Shown: positions 53,694-64,000, counted from the first letter of the stretch. The stretch is 64,000 nt of DNA from Dictyobacter kobayashii (GCF_003967555.1 NZ_BIFS01000001.1:806001-870000); one strand, 5' to 3'. A program made the numbers and translations. The notes: generated by a model from the letters alone, not told the origin.

Positions 53694-55639
53694 ATGAATA
53701 ACCTGTTCCTTGAGCAACTGAGACGCGGCCCGGTGCTTTGTGATGGGGCAATGGGTACACTGTTATATGCTCGTGGTGTGAAATATGATCGTTGCTTTGA
53801 TGAGTTGAATGTTACCCAGCCCGAGCTGATTCAGGGTATCCATAGCGAATATTTGAGCGCGGGGGCACAGGTCATTGAGACGAATACCTTCGGTGCTAAC
53901 CGGGTGAAACTGGCGGAACATGGACTGGAACAACAGGTACGCGAGCTGAATTACCGGGCGGCCCGTATCGCGCTGGAGGCCCGTGAGGTTTCTGGCCAGC
54001 CAGCTTTTGTGGCAGGCGCGCTAGGACCCACAGGCCGACCACTCCAGGCTCCTGACGAACAGCGCCTCAAGGAGCTGCGAGCAATCTTTCGCCAGCAGAT
54101 CGAAGCTTTACAAGAAGGTGGCGTGGAACTCCTGATCCTTGAAACATTCTCGAATCTCTCTGAGCTGCGCCAGGCCGTACTGGCCGCCAAGGAGGTTGGA
54201 GGGTTACCGATCGTAGCCCAGATGAGCTTTTATGAAGATGCCCATACCCTCTCCGGACAATCAGCGACACGTGTAGCCACCGTGCTTAATGATCTGGGAG
54301 TCGATGTCATCGGTGCAAACTGTAGCGTGGGTCCCGCAGCCACATTAGATGTACTGAATGAGATGATCACAGCCATCCAGGATGCATCCGAGACAGGATC
54401 AAGGACGCTACCATTCTTTTCAGCCCAGCCCAATGCTGGCTTGCCGCAACGTATCGAGAACCGCTTCTTCTATGTCTCCACCCCTGATTACTTTGCCGAC
54501 TACGCGCTAAAATTCGCTGCGGCTGGCGTACAGTTAATCGGCGGCTGCTGCGGCACAACGCCACGCCATATTGAAGCTATGAATCAGGCCCTGGCAAAAC
54601 ATTATGGGACCAGCAATCGCTTTGCGACCCTTCCATTAACCACACCAACGGCTGCGGGTCATTCTCCTGCCATTATAAATGGTCATGCAGTGGTAACACA
54701 GTTGATCGAGGAAGAGACCTTGCTGCCGCAAGAGGGAACAAAGACCCGTCTGCAGGAAAAGTTAGCGGCTGGGGAGTATGTCATCAGTATTGAGTTGGAC
54801 CCACCGAAGGGATTAAATCCTACCAAACTACTGGCGGGGGCTGCCCTGTTACAACAGGCCGGCGCGGACTTTATCAATATCGCCGATAGTCCTCTGGCCC
54901 GCGTGCGTATGAGTTGCATCGCGCTGGCACGGTTGATACAGGATCACCTGGGCATTGAGACCATTATTCACTACACCACGCGCGACCGCAATCTGATGGC
55001 ACTGCAATCTGAGTTACTGGGAGCGCATGCACTGGGCATCCGTAACGTGCTGGCTCTGACGGGAGATCCCTTGCGCGTCGGTGACTACCCAATACCACTG
55101 GCGTCTGGGATGTCGATTCAGTGGGCTTGATTCAGATTATTCGCGGCTTCACCGCAGGTCACGACGCCGCCGGTTCCTCTATAGGTGCCAAGGCATCCTT
55201 CCATATTGGTTGTGCCCTCAATTTAAATATGACCGACGAAGAGACTGATCGCGAGATCGAGAAGTATCAGCGCAAAATCGAGGCGGGCGCGGATTTTATC
55301 ATGACGCAGCCAATTTATGAACTGGCACCCCTGGAACGATTTCTCAGCAGGGCAGGCAAGCCCCCGGTCCCCATGCTCCTTGGGTATGTGATGCTACACA
55401 ATTCCAAACATGCTGAATATCTACATAATGAGGTGCCCGGTATTACAATCCCTGAAGAGGTTCGTAACCGTCTTCGGGCGGCCGGAGAGCACGGCAATGA
55501 AGAAGGCTTGAGGATAGCACAGGAACTGCTCGCAGAGGCCTATACACATATTCAGGGAGTTTATCTACTGCCATCTTATCGCCGCTATGACATTGTCAGC
55601 GAGCTGATCAAGACGTTGCGCGCCCAGCAGCTCGCTTAA
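53694..55639 (+). CDS. bifunctional homocysteine S-methyltransferase / methylenetetrahydrofolate reductase (one frameshift)
   Basis: About 648 aa. The first 300 residues form a homocysteine S-methyltransferase barrel: LCDGAMGTLLY, TNTFGANR, zinc ligands in GANCSVGP and IGGCCGTTPRH. The second half is MetF: VISIELDPPKG, FINIADSPLARVRMS, HYTTRDRNL, LALTGDPLRVGDYP. The frame breaks after DYP; NTTGVWDVDSVGLIQIIRGF follows in a second phase, and one missing C at about 55088-55090 rejoins them. This YitJ-like fusion links methyl transfer with folate reduction in methionine synthesis. The remaining reading frames are intact. Confidence 0.9.
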
Positions 55640-55648
55640 AGGTAGAAT

Positions 55649-57255
55649 TTACAGCCAGCTTTGTTCGCTGGCCTGCGCTATTACGCAGGCATAGAATGCA
55701 CCCTGGATACCAGTATGATAATATTTGCTCAGACTACCTGAGAGGACACGTAAAGCTGTACCATGCAAGTTTTTTCGATGACTATAAGCAGACATACGTA
55801 GCAGGCAAGCAGCAGCCAGGGCATTCTCGGTCAGCGGCTGCTCCCGCAGGGCCAGGCGTCCAATGGCCTCAGGATCAGCGAGGTAATCATAAAACAGCCC
55901 GCTCTGAGGATCTAATAATTCCTGGCAGGTAAAATGCATCAGTGCAATTGCGGTCTCTAGATGTTTTTTGGAACCAGACATAGCATAAGCATCCAGGAGT
56001 GCCTGCACCATCCAGACCTGGTCAGCCAACTGGCCAGCCAGATAGGCTTGATCACCCATAACATAGTGAAACATATAACCATCGCGATGCATGAGGTGAG
56101 TACACAGATAATCCAATGCTTGTAGGGCCTGGGCCCCCAGGGTTGCATCTTCCAATACCTGAGCTGCCAGGAGGTAAGAAGAGATCATATGGGCATTACT
56201 GGCGGTATAGACGGTGTGATCCACCTGTGGCGGGGTACGCGAGGCGCGCGAATATAGTCCAGGCTCATAGTAGTCTTCGTCCGCACATTGGCTACCGCCA
56301 AATGCCCCACTTCTGGCAACCAGAGGGTAGTGTTGAGATAGGCAATTAACTGCCTGGCCAATTCAATCCATTGTCGATCACCAGAAGACTGGGCCGCCAA
56401 TATCAATAACCGCAGCATGGCCGCATTTTCATCCAACATCTTCTCTGTATGCGGCATACTCCAATCACTGGTAGCGGAATAACGGAAGAAGCCACCTTCC
56501 TCATTGTCCCAGAGCCCACCATCACGCATCTGCACCAGCGAATAGCGCACCATCTCATAATCGCCGGGTTGGTTGCTTAAAAGTAAAAGCTCAAGGGCAT
56601 CAGGGTGTGGAAATTTTAAGTGGGGATGGATGGTAAAGCCACCCTGTTCATGATCGTATAGATCGCGCAGAATATTAGCGGCCGCCGCTGGTAAATCTTG
56701 CAACGCTAGCTGCTCTTCTGGCAACAATGTGAGTGCCCTCTTAGCAGATAAGGTCTGGGTCAACGCACGTGTATGGCGTTGATACTGCAGATCTTGCACC
56801 TGCTCAGCGATATCATAACGATGCTCGGCATAATAACGCCGAATATAGCCAAGATAATACAACAACGTTGTGGCCGGTACATACGTGCCGCCCCAGAGAA
56901 TCTCTCCCTCTCCAGAGAGGAGCAATACACTGGGCCAGCCGTTCTGATTATAACGCTGGTTAATGTCGGGTCGTAGATCGCTATCAACCCGAATTGGAAT
57001 ATAGCCCGCATTAAGTACATCAATTACACGAGGCTCTGAAAGTGTCGTTTCATCCATCAGATGACATCCCTGACACCACAGAGAAGAGATCAATAAGAAG
57101 ATGGGCTTATCCATCTGGATAGCTTCTTCAAACGCAGCTTTTCCCCAGGCCCTCCAATGAATCTTGTAGGCCTGGTTAGGATGAGCAGAATAGCGGAATA
57201 CCTCAGGCACGGGAGCAAATGACCACGAATTGTTGGCGATCACATTGCCGCTCAT
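55649..57255 (-). CDS. thioredoxin-domain protein of the DUF255/YyaL family (one frameshift)
   Basis: About 535 aa. N-terminal thioredoxin-like domain with ISSLWCQGCHLMDETTL (CxxC-H motif), then the six-hairpin glycosidase-like helical part with ALELLLLSNQPGD, GGLWDNEEGGFFRYS and HTEKMLDENAAMLRLLI. After VRTK the frame shifts; DYYEPGLYSRAS and DHTVYTASNAHMISSYLLAA come from another phase. One missing G near 56274 (AAGACT for AAGGACT) rejoins it. The family is related to N-acylglucosamine epimerases; role unknown. Ends nine bases from the convergent metF-like fusion. Confidence 0.85.
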
Positions 57256-57498
57256 AGAAGAGCCTCCTTCGTGTCAAGCCTGTTTTGTAAAGTGGAGTTG
57301 AAATGAGAAGATGGGCATACCTCTTACAATAAAATCCGTTCGGCTTCAAGTATACCATAAAAACATGCACTGCCACTACTTGAACACACGAAATATCAGT
57401 ATACACAAAGATGATAAAATTGGCGGCTTATTCCTTTATAAAAAGAACTGCCATGCCGATCTAGTATTCAGAAACTATACATTCTAACCTTATTGCTC

Positions 57499-57529
57499 AC
57501 TTGCAAAGCTGGTTTGCAAGTAGTATACT
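57499..57529 (+). promoter_or_regulatory. infC promoter with overlapping palindrome
   Basis: TTGCAA (57501-57506), 17 bases, TATACT (57524-57529). A perfect 9-bp inverted repeat ACTTGCAAA-N5-TTTGCAAGT (57499-57521) covers the -35 box and spacer, the position of a repressor operator. The transcript starts near 57536, giving a leader of about 125 bases to the AUU start. The rest of 57256-57661 is non-coding. Confidence 0.6.
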
Positions 57530-57661
57530 TGTACAGTCCGTTTATGGCAGATATTTCGTGCTGGGCAAAATTAGCCGTAAGTGTAATATCATCCATAGAC
57601 AGAGTATCTCATTGTTGAAGGCAACTACCAATTAGTAATTCAAGAAGAGGAGAATAGCCCT

Positions 57662-58342
57662 ATTAATAAGGATTTTCGGGGGAACAACGACCGTTCAAGA
57701 GAGACACGTGTGAACGAACGCATTCGTACACGTGAAGTACGCTTAATCGATGAAAATGGCGAGATGCTGGGAGTGATGCCTCCAATACGCGCACTCGATA
57801 TTGCCCGCGACCGGAACCTGGATCTGGTCGAGGTTTCGCCACACGCAATGCCACCAGTCTGTAAGCTGATGGACTACGGTCGCTATAAATACGAGCAGGC
57901 CAAGAAGGAAAACGAGGCCCGCAAAAATCAGAAAACCATCACACTCAAAGAAATTCGCATGCGTCCACGTACCGACGACCATGATGTAGAAGTTAAAACA
58001 CGCAAAATCCAAGAGTTTTTAGCTGATGGTGATAAAGTAAAGGTCAGTGTACAGTTCCGTGGACCTGATATGCGCCATCCCGATATTGGGCGTAAGTTGC
58101 TAGATGGTATAGCGGAAGAACTGAAAGGTATAGCGACAATCGAACGCTCCCCGGCAATGGAAGGTCGTTTGATGTCGATGATCGTCTCCCGCGCACCTGG
58201 CTGGGAACCACCAAAGAAACAGGCGGCTTCCGCTGCAGAGAAGAATAAAAGTGCACAAGCAGAGACTGCGGATGAGCAGGAGCCTGTTGCGCCAGAAGCT
58301 ACTGCGGCAACTGAGACACCCAGTGGGCCACAGGAACAGTAG
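57662..58342 (+). CDS. infC: translation initiation factor IF-3, AUU start codon
   Basis: 226 aa if read from ATT at 57662, which follows AGGAG by nine bases and gives INKDFRGNN...RVNERIR, the usual IF-3 start; the GTG at 57710 would remove 16 residues. N-domain NERIRTREVRLIDENGEMLG, KLMDYGRYKYEQ; C-domain KEIRMRPRTDDHDVEVK and VSVQFRGPDM. A Pro/Ala/Glu-rich tail extends it. The AUU start is the known device by which IF-3 represses its own translation. The usual rpmI-rplT genes do not follow; a terminator does. Confidence 0.92.
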   Translation: MNKDFRGNNDRSRETRVNERIRTREVRLIDENGEMLGVMPPIRALDIARDRNLDLVEVSPHAMPPVCKLMDYGRYKYEQAKKENEARKNQKTITLKEIRMRPRTDDHDVEVKTRKIQEFLADGDKVKVSVQFRGPDMRHPDIGRKLLDGIAEELKGIATIERSPAMEGRLMSMIVSRAPGWEPPKKQAASAAEKNKSAQAETADEQEPVAPEATAATETPSGPQEQ

Positions 58343-58420
58343 TTATTCACCTCACATGCACCGCATCCTATGTCGATGGCTCGTAGGTTGCTCAACAGTG
58401 GATCACAAAAATAAAAAGCA

Positions 58421-58460
58421 AAAGATGGTATAGTTCGTAGGGACTATACCATCTTTTTTA
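58421..58460 (+). terminator. terminator of infC
   Basis: AAAGATGGTATAGT pairs with ACTATACCATCTTT around TCGTAGGG, followed by a T run; 14-bp perfect stem. Confidence 0.88.
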
Positions 58461-58591
58461 CCTGTTTACCCCTGCTTTTATTTGACTTTTAAGAAAACGA
58501 CATCTAAGATAGAACTAAACATTCAGGTATATAGGGAACATAGTAAAATATATAAGCGCACTCAAAGCAACGGTGCCTTAGGAGGCAATTG

Positions 58592-60049
58592 GTGAGCAGA
58601 TACGATGACCCCCGCTGGTATGAACAGCAGCCACAGAATGATCAAACGACGTCGCCACAATCACAGCAAAATCCCGATGATTTTGATCATTATCCTTTTC
58701 TTCCATCGCAGGATGCGAATAACGTTCACCCTTATCAACAAGGAGCCGTAACCTATCCTCCACAACATGAGGCACCAACCACACATCGACTACAACATAT
58801 GATTGGGCGCATCCTTGCCCTTGTAGCCCTTGTGGTGGTGGCCTTCTTCGGTGGCTGGTTTGGGCATCAGTACTTTGGCGAAGCCTATTTCAACCAGAAT
58901 GATCCCTCTCAGGCATACTCCGCCTTATTCCAGCAGGCCTGGAACAAAATCGATCAAAATTATGTGGATCGCAAAGCTGTCAATTATCAGAAGATGTCGT
59001 ATGCTGCGATCAATGCAATGATTGCGACTTTAGGTGATAAAGGGCATACACGTTTTATGGACCCCCAGGCCACTCAGGCTGAGAATCAGCAATTGAGCGG
59101 CAAGTTCACAGGCGTTGGCATTTATTTAAGCCAGGATAAAACCAGTGGTAAATTGATTGTAACCTCACCAATTCCAGGTTCTCCAGCTGAAAAAGCTGGC
59201 CTTAAACATGGTGATGTCATCATCGCGGTCGATGGCAAGAGTACCGCAGGCAAGGATACAGCCGGTGTAAGCACCATGATTCAAGGCAAAGTTGGCACGA
59301 GCGTTAATATTACGGTTCAGCGGGCTGGAGAAGCACAACCGCGCACGTTCAAATTGACGCGCTCAGAAATCAATGTTCCAAATGTGATCATGCATTATAT
59401 CCCGGAGACCCATACAGTACATATCCAGGTTGTTCAGTTCGCGGACGGCGTATCGGGACAGGTCAAGGATCAGCTTGCTAAAGCAAAAAGTATGGGTGCA
59501 ACCAATATTATCCTGGACTTGCGAGACAATCCAGGCGGTTTCTTAAATGAAGCAGTCAATATGACCAGTCTGTTTGTGAAGAGTGGCCATGTGTTGCTAC
59601 AACAGGATAGCAGCGGTAAGCGTACTCCGATAGATGTTACGGGTAATCCAGTCGATACGACATCCCGCATGGTTGTGCTGGTCAATGCCAATTCGGCCAG
59701 TGCGGCAGAAATTGTGGCCGGCGCACTGAAAGAGAATGGGCGCGCAACCGTCATTGGTGAGCGTACATATGGAACCGGCACCGTACTGCAACCCTTCAAC
59801 CTTTCAGATGGTTCACAATTGCTTATTGGAACGCAGGAATGGTTGACGCCTCAGGGGCATTTTATTCGCAATACGGGAGATCAACACAATGGAGGTATCA
59901 CCCCAAATATTGAGGTCAAACTTCCAGCAACCGGCACTATTGTGACACCTAATGATGAAAATGCGGCGAATATGAACGCCCAGCAAATACTAAAAAGTCA
60001 GGATAATCAACTCATTAAGGCGCTTGAGTACTTACAGGGAAATAAATAA
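58592..60049 (+). CDS. S41-family C-terminal processing peptidase with PDZ domain
   Basis: 485 aa, start GTG six bases after AGGAGG (TTG at 58589 is the alternative). Long disordered Gln/Pro-rich N-terminus, one membrane span ILALVALVVVAFFGGWFG (about residues 74-92), S41 N-domain, PDZ (SPIPGSPAEKAGLKHGDVIIAVDG) and the catalytic region with NANSASAAEIVAGAL carrying the Ser. The usual Lys in GxxTFGKG is replaced by Thr (RTYGTGTVLQ), as I recall for some Chloroflexota S41 proteins; activity may use another base. Membrane-anchored, faces outward. Confidence 0.88.
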   Translation: MSRYDDPRWYEQQPQNDQTTSPQSQQNPDDFDHYPFLPSQDANNVHPYQQGAVTYPPQHEAPTTHRLQHMIGRILALVALVVVAFFGGWFGHQYFGEAYFNQNDPSQAYSALFQQAWNKIDQNYVDRKAVNYQKMSYAAINAMIATLGDKGHTRFMDPQATQAENQQLSGKFTGVGIYLSQDKTSGKLIVTSPIPGSPAEKAGLKHGDVIIAVDGKSTAGKDTAGVSTMIQGKVGTSVNITVQRAGEAQPRTFKLTRSEINVPNVIMHYIPETHTVHIQVVQFADGVSGQVKDQLAKAKSMGATNIILDLRDNPGGFLNEAVNMTSLFVKSGHVLLQQDSSGKRTPIDVTGNPVDTTSRMVVLVNANSASAAEIVAGALKENGRATVIGERTYGTGTVLQPFNLSDGSQLLIGTQEWLTPQGHFIRNTGDQHNGGITPNIEVKLPATGTIVTPNDENAANMNAQQILKSQDNQLIKALEYLQGNK

Positions 60050-60065
60050 GTCACGTATAAGCTAC

Positions 60066-60108
60066 GAGGCCGCTGCTTGCCTAGATCGCGAGCAGCGGTC
60101 CTCCTTTT
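60066..60108 (+). terminator. terminator of the S41 peptidase gene
   Basis: GAGG-CGCTGCT pairs with AGCAGCG-CCTC around a 13-base loop, followed by CTTTTA. It overlaps the stop codon of the convergent gene. Confidence 0.65.
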
Positions 60109-60913
60109 ATGGCATCATTACAGCGTACACACTCATTATCGGCACAATGGGTAATCTCAGGCTGCTCCTGGATCGCATCCACCGCCAACTGTAACGCCTC
60201 ACCTGCGGCATATACTTGCCAGAGACTCTGGCCTACTTTGAGCTTTTGTTGCGCTGTCACCAGGACCGGCTCCAGGCGACCAAATCCCTCTGAGCAACTG
60301 CCAACCTCAACCAGCATGGGTTGCCGATCAGGGCCATTGGCACAACGACGGAATAATTCACGCCCTGCGACCTGCTCTGCATAATGTAAAAAAGTCATGC
60401 GTTCCAGACCAACGCCCATCAAGATAATCGAGCCATGCATCAAGGTCAAAGTATGGAGGGGCGCATAGACATCGAGCGGGTCCTGTCCATCAATCAAGGT
60501 CTCAGCCAGTGGTCCCAGCGCGGCAAATGAGTTTAAAGGATGATTGCCCCGTACACGCTGGGGGTGCTCAACTATATACTGGGGGATAAGCCCCATGGTA
60601 ATATTTATCTCCCGCGAAGCAGGGGTATACACCTCGTTACCGCCCATATGGAAGCGAGAGGAGAGCTGATCATAACGTATACCATTGCGTACAGGCCGCA
60701 TCTCGGGACGATCAGGGGAGCCACGGCGTAAGCGGCATCCGAAAAAGTAGGGACCAGCACGGTACACCCCTCAGCCAGCAGACCGGACACAATGGTCTCA
60801 GGACCATGCTCTATCGGGCCAAATGAGCGTAAGGAGGAATGCACACAAATGGGCATCCCTGACAAACTCAGTATCTCTATCGCCTGGCGAATATCTTTGA
60901 TGGTTACAGTCAT
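60081..60913 (-). CDS. AAC(3)-like aminoglycoside N-acetyltransferase family protein (one frameshift)
   Basis: About 278 aa. N-terminus CVHSSLRSFG...TVLVPTFSDAAYAVAP, then a phase change to PDRPEMRPVRNGIRYDQLSS and REINITMGLIPQYIVEHPQRVRGNHPLNSFAALGP, with the family motif HGSIILMGVGLERMTFLHYAE. One missing C in the CCCC run at 60715-60718 rejoins the halves. Family members acetylate the 3-amino group of aminoglycosides or act in unrelated amine acetylation (FrbF, YokD). Start overlaps the lyase gene stop by four bases; last gene of the glmU operon. Resistance role not proven. Confidence 0.85.
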
Positions 60914-61841
60914 GCTTCTGTTCCCGCCGCAGCCCTGGCCGCTTGATAATATTTGCTGGTAGGAGGATGATCCAGGTAAGGGGCAATATAACGTGTGGCC
61001 TCCACTACCTTTGCCAGGTCTACACCCGTCTCAATACCCATACCATCCAGCATATAGAGTAGATCTTCTGTCGCCAGATTGCCAGCCGCGCCTGGTGCAT
61101 AAGGACAGCCACCCAGGCCACCAGCGGAAGCATCAATGGTAGTAATACCCATCTGCAGGGACATCAGCACATTGGCCAGCGCGGTACCACGCGTGTCATG
61201 AAAATGCACACCAATCTGTTCTAACTCCACCCCTGAATGGATCACCAGCTCCAGGACCTGCGCGACCTGCAGTGGATTGGCCACGCCAATGGTATCACCC
61301 AGCGAGATCTCGGCTACTCCCATATCCAATAATTCTCTGGCCACGGTAACGACACGCTGCGGATCCACCTGGCCTTCATAGGGACAGCCAAAAACGGTTG
61401 AGATATAGCCGCGTACAGGGATAGACTCCTGCCGGGCCAGGTCCAGGACAGGCCGGAAATTGGCCAGGCTCTCGGCGATGCTGGCGTTGATATTATGGCG
61501 AGTAAAACTTTCGCTGGCAGCAGTGAAGACAGCAATGGAGCGCACCCTGAGGCCAGGGCGCGCTCCATCCCTTTAAGATTGGGAACCAGTACGGGATATT
61601 CAACTGCTGGCAGGCGCTGCAAAGCCGTCATCACAGTGGCGGCATCGCTCAACTGTGGAATGGCCCGTGGACTGACAAACGAAGTGGCCTCCACCACCGG
61701 GAGGCCAGCCTCTGCTAGCAGGTGAATAAATTGAATCTTCTGCTCAGTCGGAATCTGGACCTTTTCGTTTTGTAGACCATCACGCGGCCCTACCTCAACG
61801 ATCCTAACTGACGCTGGCAATGTGGCGATAGCTGGAAGCAT
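60910..61841 (-). CDS. hydroxymethylglutaryl-CoA lyase family protein (one frameshift)
   Basis: About 311 aa. HMGL signature: RIVEVGPRDGLQNEK, then LPVVEATSFVSPRAIPQL and LVPNLKGMERALASG; the phase changes there and RSIAVFTAASESFTRHN continues in a second frame. One missing G near 61545-61547 joins them. Later GDTIGVANP, HFHDTRGTALANV and GGLGGCPYAPGAAGNLATEDLLYML (catalytic Cys) are intact. It cleaves HMG-CoA to acetyl-CoA and acetoacetate in leucine degradation. It begins three bases after corC. Confidence 0.9.
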
Positions 61842-61844
61842 ATA

Positions 61845-63286
61845 TTACGCACCTTTGTATTCGAAACGGGATGGCTGTTCGGTCAGCATTCCCTTATCTT
61901 CCACCGTATCCGCGGACTGCTGCTCATCCTCTGCCGGTGCAGGTAACAACAGCAGACTTGACTCCTCTTCCTGGTGGCGTGCCACACGTATCTTGAGGAT
62001 ACGGCGACCCCGCGTGGCCAGAACTGTCAGGGTCATATTTTCAAATGAGATCGTGTCTCCCACTCCTGGAATCTTATCCAACTGCGCATAGACAAAGCCG
62101 CCCAGCGTCTCGTAGTCGCTATCGTCCATGTGGGTGCCCATCAACTCATTGAAATCATAGATGCTCATCTTGGCGTCGATGATATATTCATTTTCATTGA
62201 CAACCTCAACCAGTTTCTCTTCATGGTCATATTCGTCCTGAATATCTCCCACGATCTCTTCCATCAAATCTTCGATAGTGACCAGTCCAGCAACCGAGCC
62301 ATATTCATCGATCACCATGGCCATGTGGGTTCGGCTCTGACGCAGTTCGCGCAAGAGATCATCCAGTTTCTTGGTCTCTGGCACACAATAGGCGCTACGT
62401 ACTAGATTGTGGACTGGCAGTGAACCATGATTCTCACGCAACTGACGCAGCATATCCTTGGTATAGAGGATACCCAGGATGTCATCTACGCCCACGGAAG
62501 CTTCGTAGACCGGGATACGCGAGAACCCACCTTGCATGGCCAGGTCTACCGCCTGGTTAACCGTGGCAGTGCTGGGCAGGCTCACCATGTCAATACGCGG
62601 AACCATCACTTCACGTACGGTGGTATCCGCGAATTCAAAGATGCTGCGAATCATCTCGGTCTCTTCTTCTTCAAGCACACCCTCTTCTTCACCCACCGTG
62701 ACCAGCAGGCGTAGCTCATCTTCTGTAATGAAAGGCCCCGATGCTTCATGTGGCCACCCAGAAGCCGTACCAGACCTGCTGTCACAGCACTGAGTATCCA
62801 GACGATTGGCCGTAACACCCAGGCAGTGGCACGCACAGGATCAATGAAGAAACGCGCCCAGCGCAGCGGATTTTGTACCGCGGCCGTCTTGGGTGAGATT
62901 TCACAGAAGATCAACACAATCAGTGAAGTAGCAACAGAAGAAATCACTTCGCCAAAGGAGGCGGAGAAGAAGCGCAGCGTTAAGACTGTCGCCATACTAG
63001 ACGCCACAACCACAGCAACGCTGTTTACGATCAGAATCGTCGAGAGGAAAACATTTGGTTCAGCTAACAAACGCTCAATTTTGAGCATCTGTTTATCACC
63101 TTCCTCGACCAGGTTTTTCAGCTTAATGCGATTGACCGAGGTAAAGGCTGTTTCAGCGGCTGAAGCCAATGCACAGAGCACTAACATTACCAGCATAATG
63201 ATCAGCTGGAGCCAGGCCTGTGCATCGAATTGTGAAACATGAAAATTGATATTGGCGGCTAAGCTCGATAAGCCAGGGCCGTCCAT
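61845..63286 (-). CDS. CorC/HlyC-type CNNM-CBS hemolysin family membrane protein (one frameshift)
   Basis: About 480 aa. N-terminal DUF21 (CNNM) domain with four hydrophobic segments (AWLQLIIMLVMLVLCALA, VFLSTILIVNSVAVVVASSMATVL, VATSLIVLIFCEISPK, WVLRPIVWILSAV); after KHRG the frame changes to GPFITEDELRLLVTVGEEEGVL. One missing G in GGGG at 62736-62739 fixes it. Two CBS motifs follow (VMVPRIDMVSLPSTATV and HMAMVIDEYGSVAGLVT) and a C-terminal CorC_HlyC domain with NELMGTHMDDSDYETLGG. Related proteins move Mg2+/Co2+. Confidence 0.9.
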
Positions 63287-63294
63287 ATGAGCAC

Positions 63295-64000
63295 CTATTC
63301 CTTTTTGCCACCATCCGCCGCTTCATCTTCCAATGAAGGCAACGTACGCACATGTCGTGCTGGAACACCATACACTAACGCGTGGGGTGGAACGTCTTTA
63401 TTAACTAACGAGCTGGCCCCGGTCATGGCGTGTTCACCAACGGTTACAGGGGCACAAACACGGTATCACACCCGATAAAGGCACCATCACCAATAGTGGT
63501 ATGATATTTTTCTTTGGTGAGTCCGTTATAGTTGGAGGTAATCGTGCCGGCACCAATGTTGACATGTTCGCCAACGGTTGCATCACCTACATAACTAAAA
63601 TGATGGACATCTGTCTCAGCGCCAATGTACGAATTTTTGACTTCTCCAAAGTTACCCATACGTACACCACGGGCCAGGTGTGCACCCGGTCGGCAGTGGC
63701 TGAATGGGCCCATACTCACCTCATCTTCTAATACGGATTCTTCCAGTGCCGAGTTACGAATAACACAGCGCTCTCCGATTGAAGATTGATAAATAGTAGT
63801 CCCCGGGCCAATGCGGCACCATGATCCAATGGTAGTCTTTCCGGTGATCATCGTCCCTGGTAAAACAACGGTATCGGTCCCAATGGAGACTTCTTCATCG
63901 ATATAGGTCGAGGCTGGATCGATAATGGTTACGCCGGCATACATATGCCTTTCAAGGATACGCCGCCGCATCACTTGCTCGGCCTCGGCCAGCTGCACGC
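63295..64000 (-). CDS. glmU: bifunctional UDP-N-acetylglucosamine pyrophosphorylase/glucosamine-1-phosphate N-acetyltransferase (partial, one frameshift)
   Basis: The gene is cut by the window end. Visible: AEAEQVMRRRILERHM (uridyltransferase end), the left-handed beta-helix with DPASTYIDEEVSIGTDTVVLPG, GNFGEVKNSYIG, HHFSYVGDATVGEHVNIGAGTITSNYNGLTKEKYHTTIGDGAFIGCDT. After FVP the phase changes; PVTVGEHAMTGASSLVNKDVPPHALVYGVPARHV follows to TAG at 63295. One missing C in CCCC (about 63452) fixes it. It makes UDP-GlcNAc for cell wall. corC starts eight bases later, so it heads this operon. Confidence 0.9.

Noticed and set aside
1..64000. CRISPR array
   Set aside because: No series of regularly spaced short direct repeats was seen; the 24-bp repeat has only two copies 1.3 kb apart.

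Overview
The window looks like chromosomal DNA of a Chloroflexota bacterium, most likely of the Ktedonobacteria. This placement is an inference from recalled gene families and gene style (GAF-PAS kinases, several AHSA1-type proteins, DUF4032, a Tes-like radical SAM enzyme, many insertion sequences). The core block mtnP - SRP RNA - dnaX - ybaB - recR matches the classical scr-dnaX-yaaK-recR order of Bacillus, which supports those calls.

Layout. 1-13 kb: accessory chromosome with an EEP-family hydrolase, a GAF/PAS histidine kinase, then a cluster of three class I methyltransferases, a Tes-like (COG1964) radical SAM enzyme, a CDP-alcohol phosphatidyltransferase and membrane proteins that reads like a lipid-tailoring locus, followed by three SRPBCC/AHSA1 proteins, one preceded by a perfect 54-bp palindrome. 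12.77-13.98 kb: an IS3-family element. 14.05-36.18 kb: an integrated mobile element of about 22 kb in a tRNA-Ile(CAU) gene, bounded by an exact 46-bp repeat of the tRNA 3' part. It carries a tyrosine integrase (damaged at its N-terminus), a HUH replication initiator, an archaeo-eukaryotic-type primase fused to a CHC2-like domain, a candidate origin hairpin, a long minus-strand series of small backbone genes, and an XRE-TPR regulator. Nested in it is an AT-rich cargo (about 14.2-24.66 kb): a three-gene operon (Trm1-like methylase, SMC-like ATPase, unknown protein) divergent from a Dam-type adenine methylase split by an IS21 element, a Gp37/Gp68 (DUF5131) protein and a PD-(D/E)XK-type nuclease. 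I could not match the three-gene operon to a named defence system; it is the best candidate for something undescribed.

36.2-64 kb: core chromosome. korAB (2-oxoacid:ferredoxin oxidoreductase), cytochrome P450, SDR, DUF4032, recA, recR-ybaB-dnaX, SRP RNA, mtnP, tyrS, hsp20, a homocysteine methyltransferase/methylene-THF reductase fusion, a DUF255 thioredoxin-like protein, infC with an AUU start, an S41 protease, and a four-gene minus-strand operon glmU-corC-HMG-CoA-lyase-like-AAC(3)-like.

A caution for all readers: at least eleven otherwise well conserved genes (including korA, dnaX, mtnP, glmU and corC) are broken by one apparent single-base deletion each, usually in a short G or C run. This pattern looks like residual assembly indels rather than gene decay, so most frameshifts below should be read as probable sequence errors. 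The IS21 insertion in the methylase gene, in contrast, has a clean 5-bp target duplication and restores the reading frame when removed, so it is real.
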